Assembly: GCF_009834875.1 (NCBI RefSeq)
Contig: NZ_WVHT01000010.1
Coordinates: 85,244-149,243, forward strand
Direction of reading: 5' to 3'
Source of the DNA: Hufsiella arboris
GTDB lineage: Bacteria; Bacteroidota; Bacteroidia; Sphingobacteriales; Sphingobacteriaceae
DNA: 64,000 nucleotides
Under the pieces are notes generated by a model, which saw nothing but the letters and a program-made list of their open reading frames with translations, was not told the origin of the DNA and did no database searches. Position 1 is the stretch's first letter, and the number at the start of each line of letters is the position of its first letter. A program made the translations under genes and the position numbers. Below are positions 1 through 8,906 of this stretch, in pieces.

Positions 1-305
1 CTTCCAAGATATGAACTGCTTATGTAATCATCTGCGTCAAGTGGCAAAATAAACTCTCCTTTTGCAATCTTAATACCGGCATTCCTTGCGGAACTTAACC
101 CACCATTTTCTTTTTTCAGATATACAAAACGTCGATCTTTTTTAACCCATTCAAGTGCTATCTTCTCGGTGTTATCGGGTGAACCGTCATCTACTATTAT
201 GCATTCCCAATTGAAGTGAGTTTGACTAAGTACCGATTGCAATGTTTCAGATAGGAATTGTGCCTGATTATAGCAAGGTACGATAATTGAAAAGTCAGGA
301 CTCAT
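1..305 (-). CDS. glycosyltransferase family 2, N-terminal part (runs off window)
   Basis: The first about 101 residues of a GT-A fold glycosyltransferase are visible; the rest lies beyond base 1. The reading starts with ATG at 305 (MSPDFSIIVPCYNQ), followed by the nucleotide-binding VDDGSPDN motif and a DADDY motif (DXD-type metal site), the normal order for family GT2. Its start overlaps the stop of the upstream gene in an ATGA arrangement, so it is the most distal visible gene of the polysaccharide operon. It probably adds one sugar to the repeat unit; donor and acceptor cannot be read from the sequence. Family assignment is firm, specificity unknown. Confidence 0.9.
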   Translation of the reverse strand, partial: MSPDFSIIVPCYNQAQFLSETLQSVLSQTHFNWECIIVDDGSPDNTEKIALEWVKKDRRFVYLKKENGGLSSARNAGIKIAKGEFILPLDADDYISSSYLG

Positions 306-1219
306 AAAAAAGAAGCTAACTTAAAAGCCAGTTTGTATTTCAGTTTTGTGTTAGGCAAATTTTGAAGAAGGCCCAATATTTTATGAATAGGAGTATTTAT
401 TTTTTTTGAAAGCTCTAGTACTATAACGAATACCAAGCTGGCGGTATCCTTATTGAAAATTCCCCATTTAATCCTTTGGATAATCTGATGACCCCACTTA
501 GATAAGTTGCTTGTAGTTCGTAATAACTCAAACATTTTTATTGTAGGAACAGCAATGTTCTCATTCGAGAAAGTACTTTGGAGAGTGTGGATGCGATAAT
601 AAAATAACCTGGCGTCGATAGAAGCGAATCTTTTTCCAGACAATAAAAGCTTCAGCCACAAATGATAATCTTCGACATTCTGGATAGTAGGATTCTCTTC
701 AAATCCATTAACCGTTAATATCGCCTCTTTTTTTACAAGGACTGATAAAATTGGAATTTGGTTACCGCTGATAAATAGACCAATATCATTTTGACTCCAT
801 TCATTTTTCACGAGTACGTTAAAGTCGGTTGCAACTTTTTCTTGTAGCGCATATCCTTGTGAAAAAACAAGATCTGTTTCAGGATGATTCGCAAGAAAGT
901 CTGTTTGAATTTTAAGCTTTTCAGGATTCCATAAGTCGTCGGCGTCCAAAAATGCGAGGTAAGATCCATTACTATTTTCAATCCCCAGGTTTCTCGCTTT
1001 ACCTTGTTTTCCATTTTCCTGGAAATAATATCGAATTCGATCATCAGTGGCGGCGATCTTTTTTACAATATCCGCTGTTGTATCGGAAGATCCATCGTCA
1101 ATTATAATTAGTTCCCAATTCTCATAGGTTTGCACTATTACACTATTGATACTCTCCCGGATATAACGTTCGGCATTGTAGGCAGGCATAATAACAGATA
1201 CTATAGGCTCTTTTTTCAA
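302..1219 (-). CDS. glycosyltransferase family 2
   Basis: A 305-residue GT-A glycosyltransferase that probably transfers one sugar from a nucleotide-sugar to the growing polysaccharide unit on the cytoplasmic side of the inner membrane. Visible are the N-terminal VSVIMPAYNAERYI strand, the DDGSSD motif (about residues 40-46), the metal-binding FLDADDLW (about 90-97) and a VEDYHLWLKLL motif with the usual base (about 180). The start is a TTG whose bases overlap the TGA stop of the upstream gene; an AAAGGA stretch lies about 8 bases ahead of it, and the next ATG would fall inside the conserved first strand, so TTG is the best start. It overlaps both neighbours by 4 bp, implying translational coupling. 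Sugar specificity unknown. Confidence 0.9.
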   Translation of the reverse strand: MKKEPIVSVIMPAYNAERYIRESINSVIVQTYENWELIIIDDGSSDTTADIVKKIAATDDRIRYYFQENGKQGKARNLGIENSNGSYLAFLDADDLWNPEKLKIQTDFLANHPETDLVFSQGYALQEKVATDFNVLVKNEWSQNDIGLFISGNQIPILSVLVKKEAILTVNGFEENPTIQNVEDYHLWLKLLLSGKRFASIDARLFYYRIHTLQSTFSNENIAVPTIKMFELLRTTSNLSKWGHQIIQRIKWGIFNKDTASLVFVIVLELSKKINTPIHKILGLLQNLPNTKLKYKLAFKLASFL

Positions 1220-2325
1220 CCGACCACTTCCTTTAACTTTTCAAGATACTGCCTTCCAAACTTTGCGTCAGGTTCAAGATAATTACCTTCCGCCCATTCG
1301 TTCCATGATTTAATAATGAGAATTCTTTTATCCTCGTTATTTGCTTTTACATAGTCTGCAGCTTGTCGTAAGTGCCTTTTCCATAAATCAGGGGTTGAAT
1401 TGTGGAAAACGAGACCTTTTGTTCCTGACCGCGCCGTGTTATCCCAATTTGGAATGACACATGGGAAATAATCATAATCGAACTTTTCTTTTGGAAGCAA
1501 GTAATTAATTGCCTTTTCATATTCAACAATTATTGGTTTCTTACGAACTTCAAGATTGATTTCAGGATGGCCAAAAACTTTATTTTTAATTTTTTTATAA
1601 ACTTTCTCAACGGGATTGGCAGACTCGTAATACTTTGCCGTATAGTACCTCATAGTAGAAAATTCAGAGCCAATTACACCGTCAAAACCATTTTTATCCG
1701 GATTCCAATCTGCAGGGCATCTTGAGGCCAACAGGTAGATACCCGGCAACCCGGCTTTATGAGCGCAATCTCGTATCGTGTCCGTAAACAACTTTAAATC
1801 AGGTATGGAGCCCGGCATATATACATTAAATACTGGCTTTCCTTCTATGCAAATATACCTTGGATCCTGGAAGGCGGACAGCAAGTAGTCGAAATGAGAA
1901 ACGTAATCGTCCTTTCCCGGATAAGTCTGTTCAATTAATACACCCGGGTTTGTATTTCCAAACCATATACCTTTCCATGTTTCATTTGCCCAGCATAAAC
2001 AGAAAGGAAAATCGGGCTCATTTGAATTTAATATGTTTTGAAGGGGGCGCTCTAGTAAAGTTTTTCCGTTACCAAACCAATAGTGGTAATAAATGAAGCC
2101 TTCAATTCCGTAATCAGCCGCCAATTCCGCCTGCTGTCTCTGAACTTCCTGCACTCTTAAATCATAATAACCAAGTTCAGTTGGAAAACGAGGTTGATAA
2201 TGATCCTGAAAAAGTGGTTTGGCTTTAGTTACATTTGTCCACTCGGTAAAACCTTTTCCCCACCAATTATCGTTTTCCGGAATAGGGTGATATTGGGGAA
2301 GGTAATATGCTAGAGCGCGAAACAT
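1216..2325 (-). CDS. WbsX-like (GH99-like) polysaccharide biosynthesis protein
   Basis: This 369-residue protein resembles the WbsX/GH99-like family, usually found inside O-antigen and capsule clusters beside glycosyltransferases. Family hallmarks visible are ALAYYLPQYHPIPENDNWWG at the N terminus, GFTEWTNVTKAKP, GIEGFIYYHYWF (about residue 80), CWANETW (about 120) and IIKSWNEWAEGNYLEPD near the C terminus. The exact reaction of most members is not established; they have been proposed as transferases or glycan-processing enzymes with a barrel fold. ATG at 2325 is preferred to a TTG 9 bases further upstream. The stop overlaps the next gene's TTG start. Family sure, role inferred from context. 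Confidence 0.85.
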   Translation of the reverse strand: MFRALAYYLPQYHPIPENDNWWGKGFTEWTNVTKAKPLFQDHYQPRFPTELGYYDLRVQEVQRQQAELAADYGIEGFIYYHYWFGNGKTLLERPLQNILNSNEPDFPFCLCWANETWKGIWFGNTNPGVLIEQTYPGKDDYVSHFDYLLSAFQDPRYICIEGKPVFNVYMPGSIPDLKLFTDTIRDCAHKAGLPGIYLLASRCPADWNPDKNGFDGVIGSEFSTMRYYTAKYYESANPVEKVYKKIKNKVFGHPEINLEVRKKPIIVEYEKAINYLLPKEKFDYDYFPCVIPNWDNTARSGTKGLVFHNSTPDLWKRHLRQAADYVKANNEDKRILIIKSWNEWAEGNYLEPDAKFGRQYLEKLKEVVG

Positions 2326-2347
2326 AAATTTCAAATTTATAGGAAGA

Positions 2348-3907
2348 TTAAAAGAGATTAATTAGACGAATTCGTGTAGGTAAAAAAAGAAAATCTAAAA
2401 TCTTCTTTCTTCCGATCTCTTTAAGGCTTCTACCTGTTTGAATAAAATAAAATACCTGCTTTAAGCGATTTATGAAATTCAGATCAACATATCTTATTAG
2501 CGGAGGAATACTGTAGTGAAAATCAAGTAAGCTTAATGCTGTCTCGTTAGATCCAAAGTAATGTTTTGACTTTTTTGATATTGTTGTTATGTGCTTTATA
2601 TTTCTAGCTTTACAATAAAAGCTTGAAACCCATTTTTGCCAATTTGCTTTTGTATATTCAACTGATAGCAGGGAATATTGATCGTCCTGAATGTCTTTAA
2701 ATGCGACATCATCTTTTAATAAATTGTCAAGCTTGTTAATCCATTCATTTGCATCGGAAGCGTACTCAAACGGATACCTGCTCTTGAAAAATTTTGAAAG
2801 AAAGAATGGCGAAGGCATTAAATGGATTGTCTTCCCCAATAAGCCAGCTTGCAGCATTGCTGTAAATGATGCAAAGGGAAAGCTTTCAATGTATAAATCA
2901 CAAGCTTGCTCATATATGGCAAGATCATCTTTGCTAACTAAACCTAAATATGTGATTCGAGGGTGGTCATATCTAACTGCAAGCTCATCTTCCTTGCCAA
3001 TACCAGCTATTACCAGCCTGGCAACTGGATTTTTATCGAGCACCGTGATTGCACATGCAAAAAAATTATGGCGTTCGCTGGGGGTAAACTTATAAGCAGC
3101 GCCTGTAGACAAAAGTATTTTTTCATTCGAGCTTAGACCAAGAATATTCCTAGCAGTTGATGTATCATATTTCCTCTCGTTAGAGGTTATTTCAACAGGA
3201 ATAGGAATAAAACATTGGTTTCTACTACCTCGGCGTTCTTCGTCAACTTCGATGCAGGATGGTCTTATCTGTAATGTTATATCTGAAACCGACATGCCAA
3301 CTGAAAAAATGTGATCGGCATGATTCATAAAAGCAATCGGTGGCAAGTCGTCAACTGAATATGCAATGACTGGAATTATATCGTCAGGATGTATATGTAA
3401 TATTATCAAGTCGAAGCTTTTTGAAATTACTCTTAAAGATTCTGCCCTGCTTAAAATAGATGACTCTACGTCTAGGCAATGAAATTTAAAAAGCAAATGA
3501 TTAGTCTCATGTAAAAGCGATGGTAAGGGATCAACTTGTGATGTAAGAACCAAACCATGAGTGTTTTCGGGATCATTTTTTATCCAATTTGTTAACAGCC
3601 TGGTATGCCCACCAGTTTCGTAAATTGTAGTAGCTATATGTAATATTTTTAAACCGTTACTTTTATCGATATCATTTACAAAAACAAAATCTTCCTTTTC
3701 ATTTGTTAAGTTCTTGCCAATTTGAATAAGTAGGCTTTCTAATTTCCAGTTTGTATAATAACCAGTGCAATTGCCATATGCAAACGTTGCCAAATCTTTT
3801 AATAAATGTGTGGCTGAAGAAAATTTACCTCGATCTATCAACCGTTCAGCCGATTTTAGGCAATTATCAAAATAAATTTTATTTCGAAATATGTACTCTT
3901 TACTCAT
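2348..3907 (-). CDS. GT-B fold glycosyltransferase (group 1-like)
   Basis: A 519-residue protein with a GT-B layout. After an N-terminal segment of about 80 residues comes a Rossmann-like part with LKILHIATTIYETGGHTRL. A second half carries ILLSTGAAYKFTPSERHNF, the VIAGIGKED strand and a YEQACDLYIESFPFASFT segment that looks like the nucleotide-sugar binding region of family GT4 enzymes. It lacks the clearest E-x7-E pattern, so it is a divergent member. ATG at 3907 is chosen, overlapping the preceding stop by 8 bp; an upstream TTG at 3943 would create a 44-bp overlap. It sits between the aminosugar genes and WbsX in the polysaccharide operon and is a candidate for transferring the formylated aminosugar, but that is inference. 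Confidence 0.75.
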   Translation of the reverse strand: MSKEYIFRNKIYFDNCLKSAERLIDRGKFSSATHLLKDLATFAYGNCTGYYTNWKLESLLIQIGKNLTNEKEDFVFVNDIDKSNGLKILHIATTIYETGGHTRLLTNWIKNDPENTHGLVLTSQVDPLPSLLHETNHLLFKFHCLDVESSILSRAESLRVISKSFDLIILHIHPDDIIPVIAYSVDDLPPIAFMNHADHIFSVGMSVSDITLQIRPSCIEVDEERRGSRNQCFIPIPVEITSNERKYDTSTARNILGLSSNEKILLSTGAAYKFTPSERHNFFACAITVLDKNPVARLVIAGIGKEDELAVRYDHPRITYLGLVSKDDLAIYEQACDLYIESFPFASFTAMLQAGLLGKTIHLMPSPFFLSKFFKSRYPFEYASDANEWINKLDNLLKDDVAFKDIQDDQYSLLSVEYTKANWQKWVSSFYCKARNIKHITTISKKSKHYFGSNETALSLLDFHYSIPPLIRYVDLNFINRLKQVFYFIQTGRSLKEIGRKKILDFLFLPTRIRLINLF

Positions 3908-5006
3908 TGCAAAAACTGCAAGTTTTGCTACAGATAAACTCAACCTGTCTTTCAGTCATTCCAGGCCAAATTGGTAAACTTAGACAAGTATCTGCTAACT
4001 CTTCCGAGATTGGAAAATCACCTTTTATAAAACCAAGATATTGATAAGCCTTCTGCAAATGTGGCGGGATTGGGTAATGTATTAACGTGCCAATGCCATG
4101 ATCCGCCAAACGGTGTTGAAGTTCATCGCGTTTATTAGTTCTAATCACATATAAGTGATAAACATGTGTAGCGTGCTTATGAATTTCAGGCAAGGTAATT
4201 CCCGGGACGTCTTTTAAATATTCATTGTACCAAGCCGCGATTTGTTGCCGTTGCGTGGTCCATTCTCTAAGGTATTTTAACTTAATGGAAAGAAATCCGG
4301 CCTGACATTCATCCAACCTCATGTTGTGGCCGATTATATCATTGACATACTTCTTATTTGATCCGTAATTTCTCAAAGACATTGCTTTTTCAGCAAGTTC
4401 TTTGTCATCCGTAGTTATAGCTCCGGCATCGCCAAAAGCGCCAAGATTTTTTCCGGGGTAAAAGCTGGTGCCGTTAATATTACCCCAACTTCCAGTTAAC
4501 TTTCCCTTAAATGCTGCACCCTGCGACTGAGCGTTGTCTTCAATCACAAACAAATTATGTTTTTCGGCGATTGTCTTGATACTTTCCATTTCGCAGGCTT
4601 GTCCATATAAGTGGACCGGCATGATCGCTTTTGTTTTTGGCGTTATCGCAGCCTCGATCAGTGACGGGTCGAGATTATAGGTTTTTATATCCGGTTCAAC
4701 GAAAACGGGTGTTGCACCTACGTAAGATACGGCTAAAACTGTAGCAATGTATGTGTTTGATGGCACGATCACCTCATCGCCAAAGCCGATATTTAACGTC
4801 TTTAACGCAATATGAAGTGCGTCAAGGCCGTTACTTAACCCAACGCAATACCCCGTTTGGTTGAAGTTTGCGTATTGTTCTTCAAATGTTTTTACCCGAT
4901 TGCCCAAAATGTACCAGGCATCGTCAAAAAAATCCTCGAAAGCAGCTGTTATCTCAGATTTAATACGCTTATTAATATGGTCGAATGAAAGGAATGGTAT
5001 ATTCAC
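3900..5006 (-). CDS. qdtB: dTDP-3-oxo-6-deoxyhexose 3-aminotransferase (DegT/DnrJ/EryC1 family)
   Basis: A PLP-dependent sugar aminotransferase of 368 residues. It should convert the 3-keto sugar made by the neighbouring ketoisomerase into a dTDP-3-amino-3,6-dideoxyhexose, using an amino acid as amino donor. Visible are the substrate loop LSNGLDALHIAL (about 57-68), the cofactor-binding IEDNAQ with Asp157, and the Schiff-base lysine Lys186 in SFYPGKNLGAFGD. Length and motifs fit the DegT family. The start is GTG: no ATG lies near, and the first residues match the family's usual beginning. It follows the formyltransferase with a 1-bp gap. The specific call as QdtB/FdtB rests on the adjacent ketoisomerase and formyltransferase, not on the aminotransferase alone. 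Confidence 0.8.
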   Translation of the reverse strand: MNIPFLSFDHINKRIKSEITAAFEDFFDDAWYILGNRVKTFEEQYANFNQTGYCVGLSNGLDALHIALKTLNIGFGDEVIVPSNTYIATVLAVSYVGATPVFVEPDIKTYNLDPSLIEAAITPKTKAIMPVHLYGQACEMESIKTIAEKHNLFVIEDNAQSQGAAFKGKLTGSWGNINGTSFYPGKNLGAFGDAGAITTDDKELAEKAMSLRNYGSNKKYVNDIIGHNMRLDECQAGFLSIKLKYLREWTTQRQQIAAWYNEYLKDVPGITLPEIHKHATHVYHLYVIRTNKRDELQHRLADHGIGTLIHYPIPPHLQKAYQYLGFIKGDFPISEELADTCLSLPIWPGMTERQVEFICSKTCSFCNE

Positions 5007-5007
5007 G

Positions 5008-6201
5008 TTAATAGTAGCTGTTTAAGAGTTCAATAACGGCGGAGTTACCGTATTCTACAGCATAATCAAAAATATTCTTCCCCGAGTCATCTGGCTTCTG
5101 CAACTCAGGACTTTGAGTTAGTATAAAACTCAAGAGCTCTAGATTATTAGTTTTGCTTGCAGCAGTCATCGTATACATCGCGGCTGTGGTACCTTTGTAA
5201 TTAGCTGTGTTAATATCCCAGTCGTTATTTAGTAAATACTTTACAAAATCTGTTTGAAGATGGTAGCATGCTATGATTAGCGCATCCCAGCCTTGCTTGG
5301 AGCGAATATTCAAAGGGTAACCATTTTGGCTCAAATATTCGATTTGGTCAATGTCACCGGTTTTGGCTGCGTTCCATAACTCATCTTCTTTATCAACGTA
5401 TAACCCTACCTGGTAATCAATGGTATTAAGAACTTTGTAAAAGTCGTCTTCCTGATCAACAGTCCCCGGTTTTCCTTTTGTAGGCACGGACAGCAATATC
5501 GACTTGTAAATTTTTCGGTCATGTACTATCGGCAATTGGTAATCTCTAAATATTAATGATCTTATTTGATTATGAATTTCAAAGGCCGTTTTATTTAAGT
5601 TGATTTTTAAATTGCCGAAATCAATAGTTTTCTTTGAATAATAGCTGCTGCCAATTATTGATTGGGTAAAACAATCCCTGTTTTCGGAAACTAGAGCTGC
5701 GAATTGTTTTTTTATTAAGTCAATTCCCGCCTGTAAGTATTTTTCATAAAGCTGCCTTGCTGTTAGCTCTAAATTTATGGGGATGATTTGTTGATCAATG
5801 ATATCACCGGTATCAATGCCAGAATCGATTTTATGTAATGTAACACCGGTCTCAATTTCGCCATTACGTATTGGCAAAATCGATGTAAACATGCCTTTGT
5901 AAGCGGGTAGTTTAGAAAAATGAATGTTAAAAAGCTTGTCGGTTTTAAAAAACTCCGGTTGTATTATTTTATCAAATTCAAGTGAAAGAAAAAGAAGGTT
6001 AGCAATTTCATAAACATCTGTTAGTTGAACAACGGGTATATTATTTTTTTTACAATAATGACGTAAAGAAGGCTGCCAGTTATTTACACCATCATCAGTA
6101 GAATTAGCTATTGCGATTACTTCTAGGTCAGGGAAATTTGATTGAATATATTGCAAGACTTCAACCGCTATCAAATTTTTCCCGGCTACGCAGATTGTCA
6201 T
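5008..6201 (-). CDS. qdtF: dTDP-3-amino-3,6-dideoxyhexose N-formyltransferase with ankyrin domain
   Basis: A 397-residue fusion of a formyltransferase and ankyrin repeats. Residues 1 to about 190 form the N10-formyl-tetrahydrofolate-dependent domain with the catalytic set Asn92, His94 (NIHFSKLPAYKG) and Asp130 (SGIDTGD). A linker domain follows, and residues from about 272 to the end show ankyrin repeats (DELWNAAKTGDIDQIEYL, GWDALIIACYHLQTDFVKYLL, NTANYKGTTAAMY, GKNIFDYAVEYGNSAVIELL). The same architecture is known in Providencia QdtF, where the ankyrin part helps bind dTDP-Qui3N. It overlaps the ketoisomerase gene by 4 bp and precedes the aminotransferase, completing a pathway to an N-formylated 3-aminosugar. 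Qui3N versus Fuc3N cannot be settled here. Confidence 0.85.
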   Translation of the reverse strand: MTICVAGKNLIAVEVLQYIQSNFPDLEVIAIANSTDDGVNNWQPSLRHYCKKNNIPVVQLTDVYEIANLLFLSLEFDKIIQPEFFKTDKLFNIHFSKLPAYKGMFTSILPIRNGEIETGVTLHKIDSGIDTGDIIDQQIIPINLELTARQLYEKYLQAGIDLIKKQFAALVSENRDCFTQSIIGSSYYSKKTIDFGNLKINLNKTAFEIHNQIRSLIFRDYQLPIVHDRKIYKSILLSVPTKGKPGTVDQEDDFYKVLNTIDYQVGLYVDKEDELWNAAKTGDIDQIEYLSQNGYPLNIRSKQGWDALIIACYHLQTDFVKYLLNNDWDINTANYKGTTAAMYTMTAASKTNNLELLSFILTQSPELQKPDDSGKNIFDYAVEYGNSAVIELLNSYY

Positions 6202-6608
6202 TTTTCTATCGCAAAATAGTTTATAAACTGATTGTAATCGCGAATATAATCCGCCTCGTCGTATTCATTTGAAGCAATTACTAACTGGACAGCGCTGTGC
6301 GAATATTGCATAGTGTGCCAGCAAAGTTTAGGTAAATATAAGCCCACGTCCGGGCTTTCAAGTTTGAATTCCGCTCTTGAACCATCTATCAATTCAGTCG
6401 TAATTCGAATATTTCCTGAGACAGCCACCAAAACAAGTTCTTTGTCAATGTTAGCATGTCCGCCTCTTTTAATACTTTGCGGGGTATAGTAGGTCCAATA
6501 GGTTCTCTTAATAGAGAAAGGTATGTTTTCAAATTCCTGGCCAACTGAAATGAAGCCAAGCTCGGATGATCCTATCGACTCAAATTGAATGAGGTAAGGC
6601 TGGCTCAT
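6198..6608 (-). CDS. qdtA: dTDP-4-keto-6-deoxyglucose 3,4-ketoisomerase (WxcM-like cupin)
   Basis: A 136-residue small cupin of the FdtA/QdtA type. It moves the keto group of dTDP-4-keto-6-deoxyglucose from C4 to C3, the step before 3-amination. The family pattern is clear: SIKRTYWTYYT, then IKRGGHANIDKELVLVAVSG with His51, and the LYLPKLCWHTMQYS strand. The usual RGxHAH motif reads RGGHAN here, so the second histidine is replaced by Asn53. It begins with ATG inside the end of the ABC ATPase gene (29-bp overlap) and overlaps the formyltransferase by 4 bp. RmlA and RmlB, needed to make its substrate, are not in this window. QdtA versus FdtA product stereochemistry remains open. Confidence 0.8.
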   Translation of the reverse strand: MSQPYLIQFESIGSSELGFISVGQEFENIPFSIKRTYWTYYTPQSIKRGGHANIDKELVLVAVSGNIRITTELIDGSRAEFKLESPDVGLYLPKLCWHTMQYSHSAVQLVIASNEYDEADYIRDYNQFINYFAIEK

Positions 6609-7881
6609 AATTGTTTTCAGAATATTCCAAATTGTATTTTATCTCAGGCCGTATAACACCAGGTAATATGTTGTTATTTGAGCCGAAACTTTCATTAAGT
6701 ATTTCAAATTGTATAAAATCATCAACGGTAAATAATGCGTAACGTTGATCTTCTCCGAAAATCAGATTGAATTTGTAAATTCCTGCATTTATCAAATTTG
6801 AGGGAATAACCCCCTCAACAACATAATATCCTTGTTTCGAATCCTTATGTATGGTTATAAGTTTAGCGTGATGAAATACAGCAACATCATCAATGGTGCG
6901 AAGCTCAAAAGTAGTGTCTAGGTTAATGCCGGATTTTGAGTTATAAAATTTTATTTTAAAGCTAAAACCCGATGAAATTGAAATTTCATTTCCGTTTAAC
7001 GGCAAAACAGAAAATGAAAGAATACGAATATCGTCATTTCCAGGAGCTTCTTCTAACTTACCGGTATGGTGGAATGAGGAAATAGAATTATTAAGGCTTT
7101 GGTAATAATTAATGGCCTCCAGGTGGTTTCCTGAAAAAGTAAGTCCACCATTTTTTAAGACAATTCCTTTTGTACAAAGCTGCTTTACAGCTGCCATATT
7201 ATGACTTACAAACAAAACTGTCCGTCCTTCTCCCTTACTCACATCACCCATTTTTCCTAAACATTTTTTCTGGAATTCTGCATCTCCAACAGCTAACACC
7301 TCGTCTACAATCAGTATTTCCGATTCAAGGTGTGCAGCAACAGCGAAGGCCAGGCGTACATACATTCCGGAAGAATAGCGTTTTACAGGTGTATCGATGT
7401 AACGTTCCACACCAGCAAAATCGACAATCTCATCGAACTTTCGTTTAATCTCTTCTTTGCGCATGCCCAGGATAGCGCCGTTCAAAAAAATATTTTCCCG
7501 TCCGCTCAGGTCGGGGTGAAAGCCGGTACCCACTTCCAATAAACTTGCTACACGTCCTTTAACTTTTACGGCGCCGGTAGTAGGGGATGTAACCCGGCTC
7601 AGGATTTTGAGTAAGGTACTTTTTCCTGCGCCATTGCGTCCGATGATTCCTACCGCATCACCTTGCTGGATATCAAAGTTAATATCCCGAAGACTCCAAA
7701 CGTATTCGCTTTCGCCTTTGCTGGTACGGTCGTTCGCTTCGCCGATTTTTAAATAGGGATTTTCTTTCCCACGAACGGTGTGCCACCAACGATTAATGTC
7801 ATGCGACAGCGAACCAGTGCCGATTTGGCCGAGGCGGTATTGCTTGCTTAGGTTTTCTACTTTGATGACGGTATTACTCAC
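6580..7881 (-). CDS. wzt: ABC transporter ATP-binding protein for polysaccharide export (Wzt-like)
   Basis: The 433-residue ATPase half of a polysaccharide exporter acting at the inner membrane with the permease encoded just upstream. Visible are an N-terminal insertion typical of O-antigen/teichoic acid exporters, Walker A GRNGAGKST (81-89), a VGTGFHPDLSGREN segment, the signature YSSGM (169-173) and Walker B ILIVDE (189-194), followed by SHNM. Residues from about 270 to the end form an extra beta-rich domain like the Wzt C-terminal carbohydrate-binding domain, which in known systems recognises the terminal modification of the chain. GTG is the only start before the conserved beginning; TAA TAA precedes it in frame. 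This indicates an ABC-dependent rather than a Wzy-only route. Confidence 0.9.
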   Translation of the reverse strand: MSNTVIKVENLSKQYRLGQIGTGSLSHDINRWWHTVRGKENPYLKIGEANDRTSKGESEYVWSLRDINFDIQQGDAVGIIGRNGAGKSTLLKILSRVTSPTTGAVKVKGRVASLLEVGTGFHPDLSGRENIFLNGAILGMRKEEIKRKFDEIVDFAGVERYIDTPVKRYSSGMYVRLAFAVAAHLESEILIVDEVLAVGDAEFQKKCLGKMGDVSKGEGRTVLFVSHNMAAVKQLCTKGIVLKNGGLTFSGNHLEAINYYQSLNNSISSFHHTGKLEEAPGNDDIRILSFSVLPLNGNEISISSGFSFKIKFYNSKSGINLDTTFELRTIDDVAVFHHAKLITIHKDSKQGYYVVEGVIPSNLINAGIYKFNLIFGEDQRYALFTVDDFIQFEILNESFGSNNNILPGVIRPEIKYNLEYSENNYEPALPHSI

Positions 7882-7944
7882 TTATTAATCGGTTATTTGT
7901 TCTCTCAAATACTTTAAGAGAGTGATATTTTTAATCTATTTCGC

Positions 7945-7975
7945 TGTCAATGCTTAGACTCCGCTCAGCATGACA
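7945..7975. repeat. palindromic intergenic repeat
   Basis: Arms TGTCA(A)TGCT and AGCATGACA form a hairpin with one bulged base and a loop containing CTCCGCTC. It fills the 94-bp gap between wzt and wzm. The words resemble dispersed palindromes seen elsewhere in this window (11.8-12.2, 17.2-17.5 and 20.4 kb). No T-run follows on the transcribed strand, so it is not an obvious terminator. Confidence 0.6.
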
Positions 7976-8848
7976 TTAAACAGTATCCATGAACGTTTTT
8001 TCCACCTTATTAAAAAGGATAGCTCCGACAAACAGAACAACAAACATAAACGCAATACTGTAAATCATGGCATTAGGGTCAACAGTTCCTTTACCAAATA
8101 ATGCAAAACGAAACGCTTCTGTCACTGCGGTTAAAGGATTCAGGTCGATCACCCATTTATAGCTCTTATTCCGTAAATAAGAAAGCGGGTAGGCGATAGG
8201 TGTGATATACATGCCCAACTGCACGGCAAATCCTAAAAGAACGGTGAAGTCACGATACTTGGTGGTAACGGACGAAATGATGATTCCCATGCCGAGGCCT
8301 ATGCCAGCCATTAACGCAAGTATTAAAGGAATCGTTAACCAATACCAGCTTAAATGAATCGGGTAACCGTTAAACTGCATATAGATCATCACGACCAGCA
8401 ACAGTAAAAACTGGATGCCAAATTTTACGATATTGGATATCACAACCGATAAGGGAATAACCAGCCTTGGGAAATAAACTTTTCCAAATATAGCGGCATT
8501 GGATGTGAATGTGTTAGAAGTACTTGTCAGACAGGTCGAAAAATAATTCCAGATGGTAATGCCTGACATGTAAAAAAGTGTAGGGTTAATACCGTCGGTT
8601 GGTATTTTCGCAATCTTACCGAAGACAAGTAAAAACATGATCGTTGTCAGGATCGGCTGAATGAAGTGCCACACCGGCCCTAAGACAGTTTGCTTGTATT
8701 GGGCTACGAAATCCCGGCGGACAAATAACCACATCAGGTCTCGATAATGCCAAACATCTTGAAGATGCAGGTCGAGAAGGTTGGTTTTGGGTTTTATCTC
8801 CAGGTCCCAGTGTTCTTCTTGTGTTTTTATGTTTTCTGCGGTTTGCAT
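7976..8848 (-). CDS. wzm: ABC transporter permease for polysaccharide export (Wzm-like)
   Basis: A 290-residue integral membrane protein of the ABC-2 polysaccharide exporter family. The N terminus has the cytoplasmic LHLQDVWHYRDLMWLFVRRDF region typical of O-antigen exporters, followed by about six hydrophobic segments (near residues 55-80, 95-120, 135-160, 170-190, 200-225, 260-280) and an ITPIAYPLSYL loop. It would form the channel energised by the Wzt-like ATPase encoded downstream. The gap of 94 bp to that gene contains a palindromic repeat. The start is an unambiguous ATG. Length and topology agree with the family; the exported glycan is presumably the formylated-aminosugar polymer of this operon. 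Confidence 0.9.
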   Translation of the reverse strand: MQTAENIKTQEEHWDLEIKPKTNLLDLHLQDVWHYRDLMWLFVRRDFVAQYKQTVLGPVWHFIQPILTTIMFLLVFGKIAKIPTDGINPTLFYMSGITIWNYFSTCLTSTSNTFTSNAAIFGKVYFPRLVIPLSVVISNIVKFGIQFLLLLVVMIYMQFNGYPIHLSWYWLTIPLILALMAGIGLGMGIIISSVTTKYRDFTVLLGFAVQLGMYITPIAYPLSYLRNKSYKWVIDLNPLTAVTEAFRFALFGKGTVDPNAMIYSIAFMFVVLFVGAILFNKVEKTFMDTV

Positions 8849-8875
8849 TTGTTGTTTAAATCAGGTGATAATTCA

Positions 8876-8903
8876 GATTGCTTTGTACCTCGCAATGACG
8901 GAC
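8876..8903. repeat. dispersed repeat fragment
   Basis: The 58-bp gap between wzm and the GT4 gene contains a word ending in CCTCGCAATGACGG, close to the CACTGCGAGGCAC-type words at about 16.99 and 17.05 kb. It appears to be one arm of a dispersed intergenic repeat; no second arm is obvious here. Confidence 0.4.
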
Positions 8904-8906
8904 GAT

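Noticed and set aside
2691..3095. 134-codon plus-strand frame
   Set aside because: Antisense to the GT-B glycosyltransferase; no family features.
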